Shown here piece by piece: positions 25,618-33,154 of a DNA stretch of 64,000 bases. A program made the translations under genes and the position numbers. The first letter of the stretch is position 1, and each line of letters begins with the position of its first letter. The DNA is taken from NCBI GenBank assembly GCA_964567685.1, contig CAZMNO010000013.1, positions 1 to 64,000 of the forward strand, written 5' to 3'. The notes beneath the pieces are model-generated. The model saw only the letters and a program-made list of their open reading frames with translations, had not been told where the DNA came from and did not search any database. The DNA is from UBA5972 sp964567685 (lineage in GTDB: Bacteria; Pseudomonadota; Alphaproteobacteria; Rhodobacterales; Rhodobacteraceae).

Positions 25618-25690
25618 GAACGAAAAGTCTTATCGAATCATCACTTTCTAATTGACCCCGCCGAGTTGCAGCTCGGCGGGGTCTCTTATT
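25618..25690 (+). ncRNA. Candidate antitoxin RNA 1
   Basis: A predicted RNA of about 70 nt runs from a promoter-defined start near 25618 to a terminator hairpin (12-bp stem, arms 25654-25665 and 25672-25683, tail TCTTATT). Near its 5' end CGAAAAGTCTTAT (25621-25633) is identical to plus-strand sequence at 25763-25775, so the RNA is complementary to codons 3-7 of the peptide mRNA. TCATCAC (25638-25644) likewise matches the complement of the Shine-Dalgarno/start region (25786-25792). This suggests a trans-pairing repressor of peptide synthesis, as in type I toxin-antitoxin systems. The 5' and 3' ends are predictions from sequence only. Confidence 0.6.
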
Positions 25691-25709
25691 CAGGGCACTC
25701 CCTGAATAA
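25686..25709. repeat. Perfect 10-bp inverted repeat at the peptide 1 stop
   Basis: TTATTCAGGG and CCCTGAATAA form a 10-bp stem with a 4-nt loop (CACT) over the last codons and stop of peptide 1. Copy 2 has the same arms at 26071-26094 with a different loop (AACA). Conserved arms with a changed loop point to selection on structure as well as on the coded IQGVP end. Confidence 0.8.
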
Positions 25710-25782
25710 ACTTGATAGCTGCAATCAGCAGCCCAATGGCCGCAATCGCCACTATCAATGCTCGAAAAGTCTTATTGCTCAT
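25690..25782 (-). CDS. 30-residue hydrophobic peptide 1 (candidate type I toxin)
   Basis: A 30-codon gene begins with ATG after a near-perfect anti-SD match (AAAGGAGGTGAT, plus-strand 25789-25800) and is closed upstream by an in-frame TGA. The peptide has polar/basic ends (K4, R7, K24), a hydrophobic core from about 8 to 23 containing AIAAIGLLIA, and the C-terminus IQGVP. Twenty-one of 30 residues are identical in the second copy. Size, a single transmembrane segment with flanking charges, tandem duplication and a convergent antisense-type RNA all resemble type I toxins such as Ibs, ZorO or Ldr. Toxicity is inference. A membrane-protein modulator is the main alternative. No family name is known to me. 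Confidence 0.7.
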   Translation of the reverse strand: MSNKTFRALIVAIAAIGLLIAAIKFIQGVP

Positions 25783-25796
25783 TCATCATCACCTCC

Positions 25797-25822
25797 TTTC
25801 ACCACGATGGTTCGTGGTGAAA
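25797..25822 (-). promoter_or_regulatory. 5' leader hairpin adjoining the peptide 1 Shine-Dalgarno
   Basis: TTTCACCACGA and TCGTGGTGAAA form a perfect 11-bp inverted repeat with a 4-nt loop in the mRNA leader. Its 3' arm ends within the AAAGGAGG ribosome site, so folding could limit ribosome access. Copy 2 (26182-26207) keeps the CCACGA/TCGTGG part of the stem. Similar sequestration is common in type I toxin mRNAs. Confidence 0.6.
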
Positions 25823-25967
25823 TGATCATGCGACCGCTTTGGTTAGCGAGCGGTTAAACCTTCCCCAATTGTCCCATTGCGGCTCAAGCGGTTTCACGCA
25901 TGGCGCTCTTGGGGCCAAAGTTATAGATTTAAACCTTAACCTCATTAACCACGATCCGGGTGCGCGT

Positions 25968-25996
25968 TTGAGATTTGTTAAGAATAGATCTATAGT
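25968..25996 (+). promoter_or_regulatory. Promoter of small RNA 2
   Basis: TTGAGA (25968-25973) and TATAGT (25991-25996) have a 17-nt spacer. The predicted start is near 26003. It is equivalent to the copy 1 promoter with one change in the -10 hexamer. Confidence 0.65.
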
Positions 25997-26002
25997 CTGC
26001 CG

Positions 26003-26075
26003 GAACGAATGGTCTTGTTACATCATCACTTTCTAATTGGCCCCGCCGAGTTGCCGCTCGGCGGGGTTTCTTATT
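26003..26075 (+). ncRNA. Candidate antitoxin RNA 2
   Basis: This RNA is the counterpart of small RNA 1. The hairpin arms CCCCGCCGAG (26041-26050) and CTCGGCGGGG (26057-26066) are followed by TTTCTTATT, a convincing intrinsic terminator. The pairing segment is CGAATGGTCTTGT (26006-26018), and the complement of the peptide 2 mRNA reads CGAATGACCTTAT (26148-26160). The three differences become G-U or U-G wobbles in RNA, so all 13 pairs can form. CATCATCAC (26021-26029) matches the complement of the ribosome-site/start region at 26169-26177. Ends are predicted from sequence only. Confidence 0.6.
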
Positions 26076-26167
26076 CAGGGAACACCCTGAATAAGTTTGA
26101 TGATTGCAATCAGCAGCCCTATTGCCGCGATCGCTAACATCAGAAGTCGAATGACCTTATCATTCAT
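26075..26167 (-). CDS. 30-residue hydrophobic peptide 2 (candidate type I toxin)
   Basis: This is the second 30-codon gene, with the same strong ribosome site (AAAGGAGGTGAT) and the same in-frame TGA just before the ATG. The peptide keeps K4, R7, the core AIAAIGLLIA, K24 and the IQGVP end. Changes at residues 2-3, 5-6, 8, 10-11, 22 and 25 are mostly hydrophobic for hydrophobic. Preservation of length, frame and transmembrane character, despite many base changes, indicates a real selected gene. It lies upstream of fghA on the opposite strand, so its leader and the fghA promoter share 26168-26315. Confidence 0.7.
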   Translation of the reverse strand: MNDKVIRLLMLAIAAIGLLIAIIKLIQGVP

Positions 26168-26315
26168 TCATCATCACCTCCTTTCTCCACGAAGGTTCGT
26201 GGTGAAGTGATCATGTGACCGGTTTGGTTAGCGAGCGGTTAAACCCTCCCCCATTGCCCGGTTGAAGCTCCGGCGATTCCGCGCTAGGCACGGCTGGAAC
26301 AATCGGGGGCGATCC

Positions 26316-27146
26316 ATGAAAACCATCTCGGAAAACAAGTGCTTTGGCGGCGTTCAGGGTGTCTATTCGCATGTTTCGAAATCCTGCAAATGCGACATGA
26401 CCTTCGGTCTGTTCCTGCCGGCAGAAGCAAAACTCGGTAGCGTACCTGTTCTTTGGTACCTCTCGGGCCTGACCTGCACCCATGAAAACGCGATGATCAA
26501 AGCCGGGGCGCAGACCTGGGCAGCAGAACACGGCATCGCGCTTGTCTTTCCGGACACCTCGCCTCGTGGCGAAAGCGTACCGGATGACGAGGATTATGCA
26601 CTGGGCCAAGGTGCCGGATTTTATGTCAATGCAACCCAAGCCCCCTGGGCAGAGCACTTTCAGATGTGGGACTACATCACTGACGATTTGCCTGCCGTTC
26701 TTGTCAATAATTTCGCCATTGATGAGGAAGCCCAAAGCATCACCGGCCATTCGATGGGGGGTCACGGCGCGCTGACAATCGCCATGGCATATCCCGAACG
26801 GTTCAAGTCGGTTTCAGCCTTCGCCCCCATTGCCAACCCGACCACAACCGACTGGGGCCGCAACCAGCTTTCGGCCTATCTGGGTGACGATGAGTCAAAT
26901 TGGGCACGCCATGACTCTACCCTGATGATGCAGGAAAAGGGTTTTCCGGGTCCCATCCTGATTGATCAGGGAACAAGCGATCAGTTTCTGACCAACCTCA
27001 AACCGGAGGCGCTTGCCGAAGCTATGGCCGCACGCCGACAAAATGCAATATTGCGCATGCAGGAGGGTTACGACCACAGCTATTTCTTCATCTCGTCCTT
27101 CATGGAAGATCACATCACCTTCCACGCCGAAGCGCTTTATGGCTGA
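26316..27146 (+). CDS. fghA: S-formylglutathione hydrolase
   Basis: This esterase-D-type alpha/beta hydrolase of 276 residues releases formate and glutathione from S-formylglutathione, completing formaldehyde detoxification begun by FrmA. Features are LWYLSGLTCTHENAM at about 47-60, the nucleophile S146 in GHSMGGHGAL, an aspartate in DQGTSDQFL and the terminal histidine in GYDHSYFF. The start is supported by GGGGG seven nt upstream. The gene is separated from frmA by the duplicated peptide/RNA element. Confidence 0.95.
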   Translation: MKTISENKCFGGVQGVYSHVSKSCKCDMTFGLFLPAEAKLGSVPVLWYLSGLTCTHENAMIKAGAQTWAAEHGIALVFPDTSPRGESVPDDEDYALGQGAGFYVNATQAPWAEHFQMWDYITDDLPAVLVNNFAIDEEAQSITGHSMGGHGALTIAMAYPERFKSVSAFAPIANPTTTDWGRNQLSAYLGDDESNWARHDSTLMMQEKGFPGPILIDQGTSDQFLTNLKPEALAEAMAARRQNAILRMQEGYDHSYFFISSFMEDHITFHAEALYG

Positions 27147-27164
27147 TAAAACCCACCGATCACA

Positions 27165-27617
27165 ATGACAGCAATTTACATCGACGCCGACGCTTGCCCG
27201 GTAAAAGCCGAGGCTCTGAAAGTGGCCGAGCGGCACAATCTGAAGGTGTTCGTGGTTTCCAATGGTGGCATTCGCCCCAATCCACACCCGCTAGTCGAAA
27301 CAGTGATCGTTCATGACGGTCCGGATGTTGCCGACATGTGGATCGCTGAGCGTGCCGCGCCTGGTGACATCGTCGTTACCGGAGATATCCCACTTGCTGC
27401 CAAATGCCTTGAGGCCGGAGCGGCGGCGATCCGGCACAATGGCGATGTGTTCACCAAAGCCAATATTGGCAACCAGCTTGCCACACGCGATCTTATGGCC
27501 GATCTGCGTGCGGCCGATCCGTTTCGGCAAGGCGGTGGCCGTCCTTTTTCAAAGGCCGACAGGTCGCGCTTTCTGGACATGCTGGAACGCGAAATTCGCA
27601 AACTGCCACAAGGATAA
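27165..27617 (+). CDS. DUF188 (YaiI/YqxD family) protein
   Basis: This 150-residue cytoplasmic protein has the DUF188 signature: IYIDADACPVKAEALKVAERH at the N-terminus, then VTGDIPLAAKCLEAGAAAIRHNG and the C-terminal GGGRPFSKADRSRFLDMLE. The fold is PIN-like, and conserved aspartates (D7, D9 and the D in GDIPLA) suggest a metal-dependent nuclease, though no activity is established to my knowledge. It starts 18 nt after fghA with a weak ribosome site and may be co-transcribed. Confidence 0.9.
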   Translation: MTAIYIDADACPVKAEALKVAERHNLKVFVVSNGGIRPNPHPLVETVIVHDGPDVADMWIAERAAPGDIVVTGDIPLAAKCLEAGAAAIRHNGDVFTKANIGNQLATRDLMADLRAADPFRQGGGRPFSKADRSRFLDMLEREIRKLPQG

Positions 27618-27697
27618 AGCGACCAGCCTGTCGGAAACTGAACAGACAGCCCCCTTTGGCAAAGCTCTGATGGGCTTCTGAGACAAAGGACCAGCCA

Positions 27698-28666
27698 GTG
27701 TCACCCAACGCCGCGCCACAGAACAATGTTATCGGTGTACTCTCAGCGGTCATCGCCTCTTTCTTCTTTTCTTTCAACGATATGGCGATCAAGCTTTTGA
27801 GTGGGGATTACGCACTTCACCAGGTCGTTCTGTTGCGATCGGCCATTGGTATGATCCTGCTTCTGGCTATTATCGTGCCTCTTCAAGGCGGTTTTGAAGT
27901 TCTCAAAACAAAGCGTTTTTCGATCCATCTGGTTCGCGGCCTTTGTGTCGTATTTGCAAATATGACGTTTTTTCTGGGTCTCGCGGCTTTACCGCTGGCC
28001 GATGCTGTTGCGATCTTTTTTATCGCACCGCTCATCATTACCGCTTTCTCTGTTGTCATGCTTGGTGAAAAAGTTGGCCCCCGCCGCTGGATTGCGGTGC
28101 TCGTCGGCCTGCTTGGCGTGATTGTCATGGTGCGCCCCGGTTCGGGAAGCTTTCAAATCGCGGCACTGCTTCCGCTCGCAGCGGCGTTTGCCTACGCCAC
28201 GCTGCATATCCTGACCCGGAAAATCGGCGGAACCGAACGTGCCGTCACCATGATCTTTTATATTCAGCTCACCTTCATCATCGTCAGTGCCTTCATGGGC
28301 CTCAGTGTCGGTGATGGGCGATTTGGTGGGCACGGCGATGCCTCGCTTGATTTCCTCTTGCGTGGTTGGAGCTGGCCGGCAACCGGGGATTACCTGATCT
28401 TCGCCCTGATCGGCGCTGCCAGCACAGGTGGCGGGTATTTTATCAGCCAAGCCTATCGTCTGGCCGAGGCCGGACTTGCCGCACCGTTTGAATATGTTGC
28501 AATGCCGCTTGCAATTATTTGGGGTGTGATCGTTTTTGGCGAATGGCCGGACACGATCGCCTGGATCGGGATCGCCCTGATCGTTGGGGCCGGGCTTTAC
28601 ATTTTCTGGCGCGAAACAGTAGTCGAAAGCCGTCTTGCAAGCCGCATCCCACAGCGCTTGCGATAG
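27698..28666 (+). CDS. EamA-family drug/metabolite transporter
   Basis: This ten-helix DMT-superfamily permease of 322 residues contains two EamA repeats, about residues 12-145 and 155-300. Typical segments are SAVIASFFFSFNDMAIKLL, GLAALPLADAVAIFFIAPLI and the repeat-2 equivalent AEAGLAAPFEYVAMPLAIIWG. The start is GTG, with AAAGGA eight nt upstream. Substrates in this family range from amino acids to nucleobase precursors and cannot be assigned. It is flanked by the DUF188 and ornithine cyclodeaminase-like genes on the same strand. Confidence 0.88.
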   Translation: MSPNAAPQNNVIGVLSAVIASFFFSFNDMAIKLLSGDYALHQVVLLRSAIGMILLLAIIVPLQGGFEVLKTKRFSIHLVRGLCVVFANMTFFLGLAALPLADAVAIFFIAPLIITAFSVVMLGEKVGPRRWIAVLVGLLGVIVMVRPGSGSFQIAALLPLAAAFAYATLHILTRKIGGTERAVTMIFYIQLTFIIVSAFMGLSVGDGRFGGHGDASLDFLLRGWSWPATGDYLIFALIGAASTGGGYFISQAYRLAEAGLAAPFEYVAMPLAIIWGVIVFGEWPDTIAWIGIALIVGAGLYIFWRETVVESRLASRIPQRLR

Positions 28667-28732
28667 CCACTTCAACTTACCTGCATTTTCCACTTATTCT
28701 CTGCGCAGAACCCTTTGAAAGAACACCGCGTG

Positions 28733-29656
28733 ATGCAGCCCAAAATCATCACATCCGAAATGGCCGAGCCCTTGCTTAACTGGCATGCGTTGACAGAGGC
28801 AATCACAGCCGGTCACGAGCTTCCAAAAGGTGACACCCAGGATGTGCTGCTGCATCAGGGCAAAAACACACTGATATCGCGCCACGCCTGGATCAAAGGC
28901 CTTGGTGCTCTGGTCAAAACCGGCCTGATTTTCCCCGACAACCTCTCCCTTAACAGGGTGGCAAATCTGAACGGGGTTGCCACCCTGTTCAGCGATGAAA
29001 CTGGCGAACTTGAGACCGTGCTTGATTTCCAACTGGTTACCAAGTGGAAAACAGCCGCTGACTCTTTGCTTGCCGCCTCAAAACTGGCGCGGCCGGACAG
29101 CAGTGAAATCCTGATCATCGGCGCAGGGGTCGTGGCCAGCAGCCTGATCGAGGCCTACTCTTCACTGTTCCCAAACGCGCGCTTTCGTGTCTGGGCGCGC
29201 ACAGGGGATAAGGCAGACAAACTGGCAAAAGCACACCCCGATCATGATGTTTCAACGACACATAATCTGCCCGCATCGGTCTCCAAGGCCGACATCATTG
29301 CCACCGCGACGATGGCCGAAACGCCTGTCCTGCAGGGCGCCTGGCTACGCCCCGGCCAGCATATCGACCTGATCGGAGCTTACCTGCCCAATATGCGCGA
29401 GGCCGATGACGCGGTTATGCGGTCAGCGAGCATCTTCGTTGACAGTATTGAAGGCACCATTGACAGGATCGGTGATCTGATTGACCCAATCAAATCCGGC
29501 GCGATCAAGCGCAGAGATATTCTGGGTGATTTCTATGACCTGAAACAAGGCGTCTTCAAACGCCGGAATGAACGCGAAATAACCCTTCACAAAAATGGTG
29601 GTGGTGCCCATCTTGATCTGATGACCAGCCGCTATATCCTGAACGCCTGCGCGTAA
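28733..29656 (+). CDS. Ornithine cyclodeaminase / mu-crystallin family dehydrogenase
   Basis: This 307-residue NAD(P)-dependent enzyme belongs to the ornithine cyclodeaminase/mu-crystallin fold. The Rossmann motif is ILIIGAGVVASSLIEAYSSLF at about 125-145, preceded by the family segment VLDFQLVTKWKTAADSLLAASKLA. Members make proline from ornithine, reduce cyclic imines or form N-(1-carboxyethyl) amino acids. The C-terminal SGAIKRRDILGDFYDLKQG is typical. An ATG 18 nt inside the longest frame is preferred. The following alpha/beta hydrolase starts 29 nt downstream. Confidence 0.85.
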   Translation: MQPKIITSEMAEPLLNWHALTEAITAGHELPKGDTQDVLLHQGKNTLISRHAWIKGLGALVKTGLIFPDNLSLNRVANLNGVATLFSDETGELETVLDFQLVTKWKTAADSLLAASKLARPDSSEILIIGAGVVASSLIEAYSSLFPNARFRVWARTGDKADKLAKAHPDHDVSTTHNLPASVSKADIIATATMAETPVLQGAWLRPGQHIDLIGAYLPNMREADDAVMRSASIFVDSIEGTIDRIGDLIDPIKSGAIKRRDILGDFYDLKQGVFKRRNEREITLHKNGGGAHLDLMTSRYILNACA

Positions 29657-29685
29657 AACACAAACGAGTTCAAAGGACCAGAACC

Positions 29686-30555
29686 ATGCAGATCAAAGCC
29701 AACGGTATCATGCTGGAAGTCGAGGAATATGGCCCCCAGGACGGGGTTCCCCTGATCCTGATCCGAGGGCTCGGCACCCAGCTTGCGCACTGGCCGCAGG
29801 AACTCATGCAGGGGTTCGCTGAACGCGGTTATCGCACGATCATTTTTGACAACCGTGATGTCGGCCTTTCGCAGCGTTTTGCAATGGAGGGGGTAAGCGG
29901 CAAAGCCGAGGATATCATCGCGGAAACAAACTCTGGTGGCTTTCCGAAATCGGCCTATTCCGCCAGCGATATGGCTGGGGAGGTTATTGGCCTGATGGAC
30001 GCTTTGGGCATCGAAAAGGCGCATATCTTCGGTATCTCAATGGGTGGTGGCATTGCGCAAATTCTGGCGATTCACCACGCTGACCGGTTGCTCAGCGACA
30101 GTATCGTGATGACGGCTGCCCGCCTGCGCGACCCTTCTCTGCTGCCACAAGTTCTTTCCTATCCGCAAACCCGCGAACAGGCACAGGATGCGCTGGTTCT
30201 GGAACACAGCGTCTGGGGTAGCCCCGGATATCCCGAAGATGAAGCAGATATTCGCGCCCAAGCCGCCCATATCTGGGACCGCGCGCATGATCCTGAAGGA
30301 ATAAACCGGCAAGCCCTGGCAACCTTTTCAGCCCCTGACCGGCGCGAGGCCCTCAAGGAAGTCTCACTGCCATGTCTTGTCATTCACGGCTCCGATGACA
30401 CGCTCATCCCACCCGACGCCGGTCGCGAAATCGCCGACCTGATCCCTGAAGCTGAGCTTCAGATCATAAAAGGCATGGGCCACATCATCACGCCTCTGCT
30501 TGCCCCCGTGATCATTCAAATGGTGGACGAGTTCATCAAGCGCCGGGCTAAATAG
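29686..30555 (+). CDS. Alpha/beta hydrolase
   Basis: This soluble alpha/beta hydrolase of 289 residues has the nucleophile S118 in GISMGG, a probable acid in HGSDDTLIPP near 237 and a histidine in KGMGHII near 266. The early LIRGLGTQLAHW forms the oxyanion region. AAAGGACC lies just before the ATG. Such enzymes include esterases, lactonases and haloperoxidase-like hydrolases, and no substrate is visible. It ends about 90 nt from the convergent gyrB 3' end, and a short GC-rich hairpin lies between them. Confidence 0.85.
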   Translation: MQIKANGIMLEVEEYGPQDGVPLILIRGLGTQLAHWPQELMQGFAERGYRTIIFDNRDVGLSQRFAMEGVSGKAEDIIAETNSGGFPKSAYSASDMAGEVIGLMDALGIEKAHIFGISMGGGIAQILAIHHADRLLSDSIVMTAARLRDPSLLPQVLSYPQTREQAQDALVLEHSVWGSPGYPEDEADIRAQAAHIWDRAHDPEGINRQALATFSAPDRREALKEVSLPCLVIHGSDDTLIPPDAGREIADLIPEAELQIIKGMGHIITPLLAPVIIQMVDEFIKRRAK

Positions 30556-30647
30556 CCCAACCGTTTCTTCTTGGCAGCAATACTCCCGCCGGAGGCCCCG
30601 CCGCGAAGCGGCTTGAAAAGACTTGGCCCGTCAGGGCCGCAATTGCC

Positions 30648-33065
30648 CTAAAAATCTAAATTCTCAACGCTCAGCGCGTTGGACTGAATGAACTCCCGCC
30701 GTGGCTCCACAACATCGCCCATCAGCTTGGTAAAGAGATCATCCGCATCCGCCAGATCCTCGACCTTGACCTGCAGCAGCGTCCGCGCCTCAGGATCAAG
30801 CGTGGTTTCCCACAGCTGATCCGGGTTCATCTCGCCCAGACCCTTGTAGCGCTGCAAAGACTGCCCCTTTTCACCCTCGGTCAGAATGAGATCGAGCAGA
30901 TCGGAGGGTGCATTGATCAGGCTTTCCTTTTCCTTACGGATCAGGGTGGCTGGCTGGCGATAAATCTCCTGCAGCGCTTCGGTATAAGACGCCAGCTTGC
31001 GCGCCTCCCCTGAACGCAGGCAGCCACCGTCAAGCGTACGCACCTCGTCAACCCCCCTGATCACGCGTGAAAACCGCAAACCGCCATCCTGTGTCGGCCG
31101 CCCCTGCCAGCCCTTCTCGTATTCCTTCGCGACGATATCGAGCCGCGCCGCCACAGCATTGGCCGCCGCCTGCGGATCGTCATCCACCCGCCCCGGTACC
31201 AGTGCCCCGGAAATCGCCGCCTGCTCCAGCACATGGCGTGAATAATGCGTCGGAAAGGCGTTGAGAATGGTCCGTATCTGCCGCGCCTCTTCGATCACCC
31301 GCGCCAGATCCGCCCCGGTCAGCTGGCTGCCGTCACCGAGTTCAAGCAAGGCACCTTCAAGCCCCTGCTCAATCAGAAAATCTTCCAAAGCCACCTGATC
31401 CTTCAGATAAACCTCGGACTTTCCGCGCGAGGCTTTGTAAAGCGGCGGCTGGGCGATATAAAGATAGCCGCCCTCAATCAACTCGGGCATCTGGCGGAAG
31501 AAAAACGTCAGCAACAACGTGCGAATATGTGCCCCGTCAACATCCGCATCGGTCATGATGATGACCTTGTGATAGCGCAGTTTTGATATATCAAACTCGT
31601 CCCGCCCGATCCCGGTGCCAAGTGCGGTGATCAGGGTGCCGATTTCCTGGCTGCTCAGCATCCGGTCAAACCGCGCCCGCTCCACGTTCAGGATTTTCCC
31701 ACGCAGCGGCAGAACCGCCTGATTATGCCGCGACCGGCCTTGCTTGGCCGACCCCCCGGCGCTGTCACCCTCCACCAGGAAAACCTCTGACAGGCTTGGA
31801 TCACGTTCCTGGCAATCGGCAAGCTTGCCCGGCAAACTGGCAATATCCATCGCCGTCTTGCGCCGGGTCAACTCGCGGGCTTTACGTGCCGCTTCGCGCG
31901 CCAATGCCGCCTCGACAATCTTGGAAACGATCATCTTGGCCTCGGCGGGATGCTCTTCAAACCACTCCGCCAGCTTTTCATTCATCAGCCCTTCAACGGC
32001 AGGGCGCACCTCTGACGAGACTAGCTTGTCTTTCGTCTGACTGGAAAACTTCGGATCGGGCACCTTGATCGACAAGACACAGGTTAGCCCTTCACGGGCA
32101 TCGTCACCGGTGAAATTGACCTTTTCTTTCTTGGCGATGCCGGAGGAGGTTGCATAGGCATTGATCGTCCGCGTCAGCGCCCCACGGAAGCCGGCAAGAT
32201 GGGTGCCACCGTCGCGCTGGGGGATGTTGTTGGTGAACGGCAGGACATTCTCGTGATAGCTGTCGTTCCACCACATCGCCACTTCAACGCCGATATCGTC
32301 CTTTTCGCCGGTAATGAAAATCGGCTCGTCCAGCATACCTGTTTTTGACCGGTCAAGGTGGCGTACAAACTCACGCACACCGCCTTCGTAGATCATTTCG
32401 GTTTTCAGCATTTCAACCGGGCGATGATCTTCGATCTTGATGCGCACACCGGAATTCAGAAAGGCCAGCTCGCGTAACCTGTGTTCCAGTGTGTTGAAGC
32501 TGTAATCAAGGTTGGAAAACGTCTCGGTTGAGGCCAGAAAACGCACCTCGGTGCCCTTCTTGCCATTTGCATCCCCAACAACGCTGAGATGTTCAACCGT
32601 CTCACCGTTCTCAAACTTGGCGTAATGCTCTTTCCCATCGCGCCAAATACGCAATTCCAGCCATTCGCTTAGTGCGTTGACGACCGAAACCCCAACCCCG
32701 TGCAGACCGCCGGAAACCTTGTATGAATTGCTGTCAAACTTCCCGCCCGCGTGCAGCTGGGTCATGATCACTTCAGCCGCTGAAACACCCTCTTCTTCGT
32801 GAATTCCCACGGGTATTCCGCGCCCGTTATCAGAGACGGAAACCGAATTGTCGGCATGAATTATCACGCTGACCGTGTCGCAATGACCCGCTAAAGCCTC
32901 GTCGATCCCGTTGTCGACAACCTCGTAAACCATATGGTGCAGACCCGAGCCATCATCGGTATCGCCGATATACATGCCGGGACGTTTGCGCACGGCCTCC
33001 AAGCCCTTGAGAACCTTAATAGATTCAGCGCCATACTCTTCAGGATTGAGATCGTTTTCTGCCAT
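30648..33065 (-). CDS. gyrB: DNA gyrase subunit B
   Basis: GyrB is the ATPase subunit of the type II topoisomerase that introduces negative supercoils. The 805-residue protein has the GHKL ATP site (DNGIDEALAG at 51-60 and DNGRGIP at 79-85), the GGLHGVGVSVVNALS motif, and the TOPRIM motif EGDSAGGSAKQGR with the DxD pair in IMTDADVDGAHI. The C-terminal GyrB tail ends in the usual ALSVENLDF. The gene is last on the minus strand in the dnaA-dnaN-recF region but is separated from recF by two unrelated genes. Confidence 0.97.
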   Translation of the reverse strand: MAENDLNPEEYGAESIKVLKGLEAVRKRPGMYIGDTDDGSGLHHMVYEVVDNGIDEALAGHCDTVSVIIHADNSVSVSDNGRGIPVGIHEEEGVSAAEVIMTQLHAGGKFDSNSYKVSGGLHGVGVSVVNALSEWLELRIWRDGKEHYAKFENGETVEHLSVVGDANGKKGTEVRFLASTETFSNLDYSFNTLEHRLRELAFLNSGVRIKIEDHRPVEMLKTEMIYEGGVREFVRHLDRSKTGMLDEPIFITGEKDDIGVEVAMWWNDSYHENVLPFTNNIPQRDGGTHLAGFRGALTRTINAYATSSGIAKKEKVNFTGDDAREGLTCVLSIKVPDPKFSSQTKDKLVSSEVRPAVEGLMNEKLAEWFEEHPAEAKMIVSKIVEAALAREAARKARELTRRKTAMDIASLPGKLADCQERDPSLSEVFLVEGDSAGGSAKQGRSRHNQAVLPLRGKILNVERARFDRMLSSQEIGTLITALGTGIGRDEFDISKLRYHKVIIMTDADVDGAHIRTLLLTFFFRQMPELIEGGYLYIAQPPLYKASRGKSEVYLKDQVALEDFLIEQGLEGALLELGDGSQLTGADLARVIEEARQIRTILNAFPTHYSRHVLEQAAISGALVPGRVDDDPQAAANAVAARLDIVAKEYEKGWQGRPTQDGGLRFSRVIRGVDEVRTLDGGCLRSGEARKLASYTEALQEIYRQPATLIRKEKESLINAPSDLLDLILTEGEKGQSLQRYKGLGEMNPDQLWETTLDPEARTLLQVKVEDLADADDLFTKLMGDVVEPRREFIQSNALSVENLDF

Positions 33066-33154
33066 AGGCCCCGTCCACGGATTTACCCACCAAATATAAG
33101 GGTTTTACCGGGGATTGTCACGCCGATACCCCAAGATTTTGTGGCAGCGGTGCC

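Larger units (their letters stand above)
25560..25873. repeat. Tandem element, copy 1
   Basis: This unit aligns without gaps to 25945-26258 (offset 385 bp). By hand count about 253 of 300 positions agree (about 84%). Conserved blocks are the -35 region and spacer of a plus-strand promoter, the hairpin terminator, the TTATTCAGGG palindrome, the Shine-Dalgarno block and a distal block GGTTAGCGAGCGGTTAAACC. Each copy contains one 30-codon gene (minus) and one short RNA gene (plus). Confidence 0.93.
25945..26258. repeat. Tandem element, copy 2
   Basis: This is the second unit of the duplicated element, offset by 385 bp and colinear with copy 1 throughout. About 72 bp of unrelated sequence separates the copies. 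The variable blocks are the RNA pairing segment and the peptide 5' codons, and these have changed in step with each other. Confidence 0.93.

Noticed and set aside
25801..25857. Larger inverted repeats (ACCGCT/AGCGGT) upstream of the peptide genes as operators
   Set aside because: The stem is only partly kept in copy 2, so I list only the hairpin beside the ribosome site.
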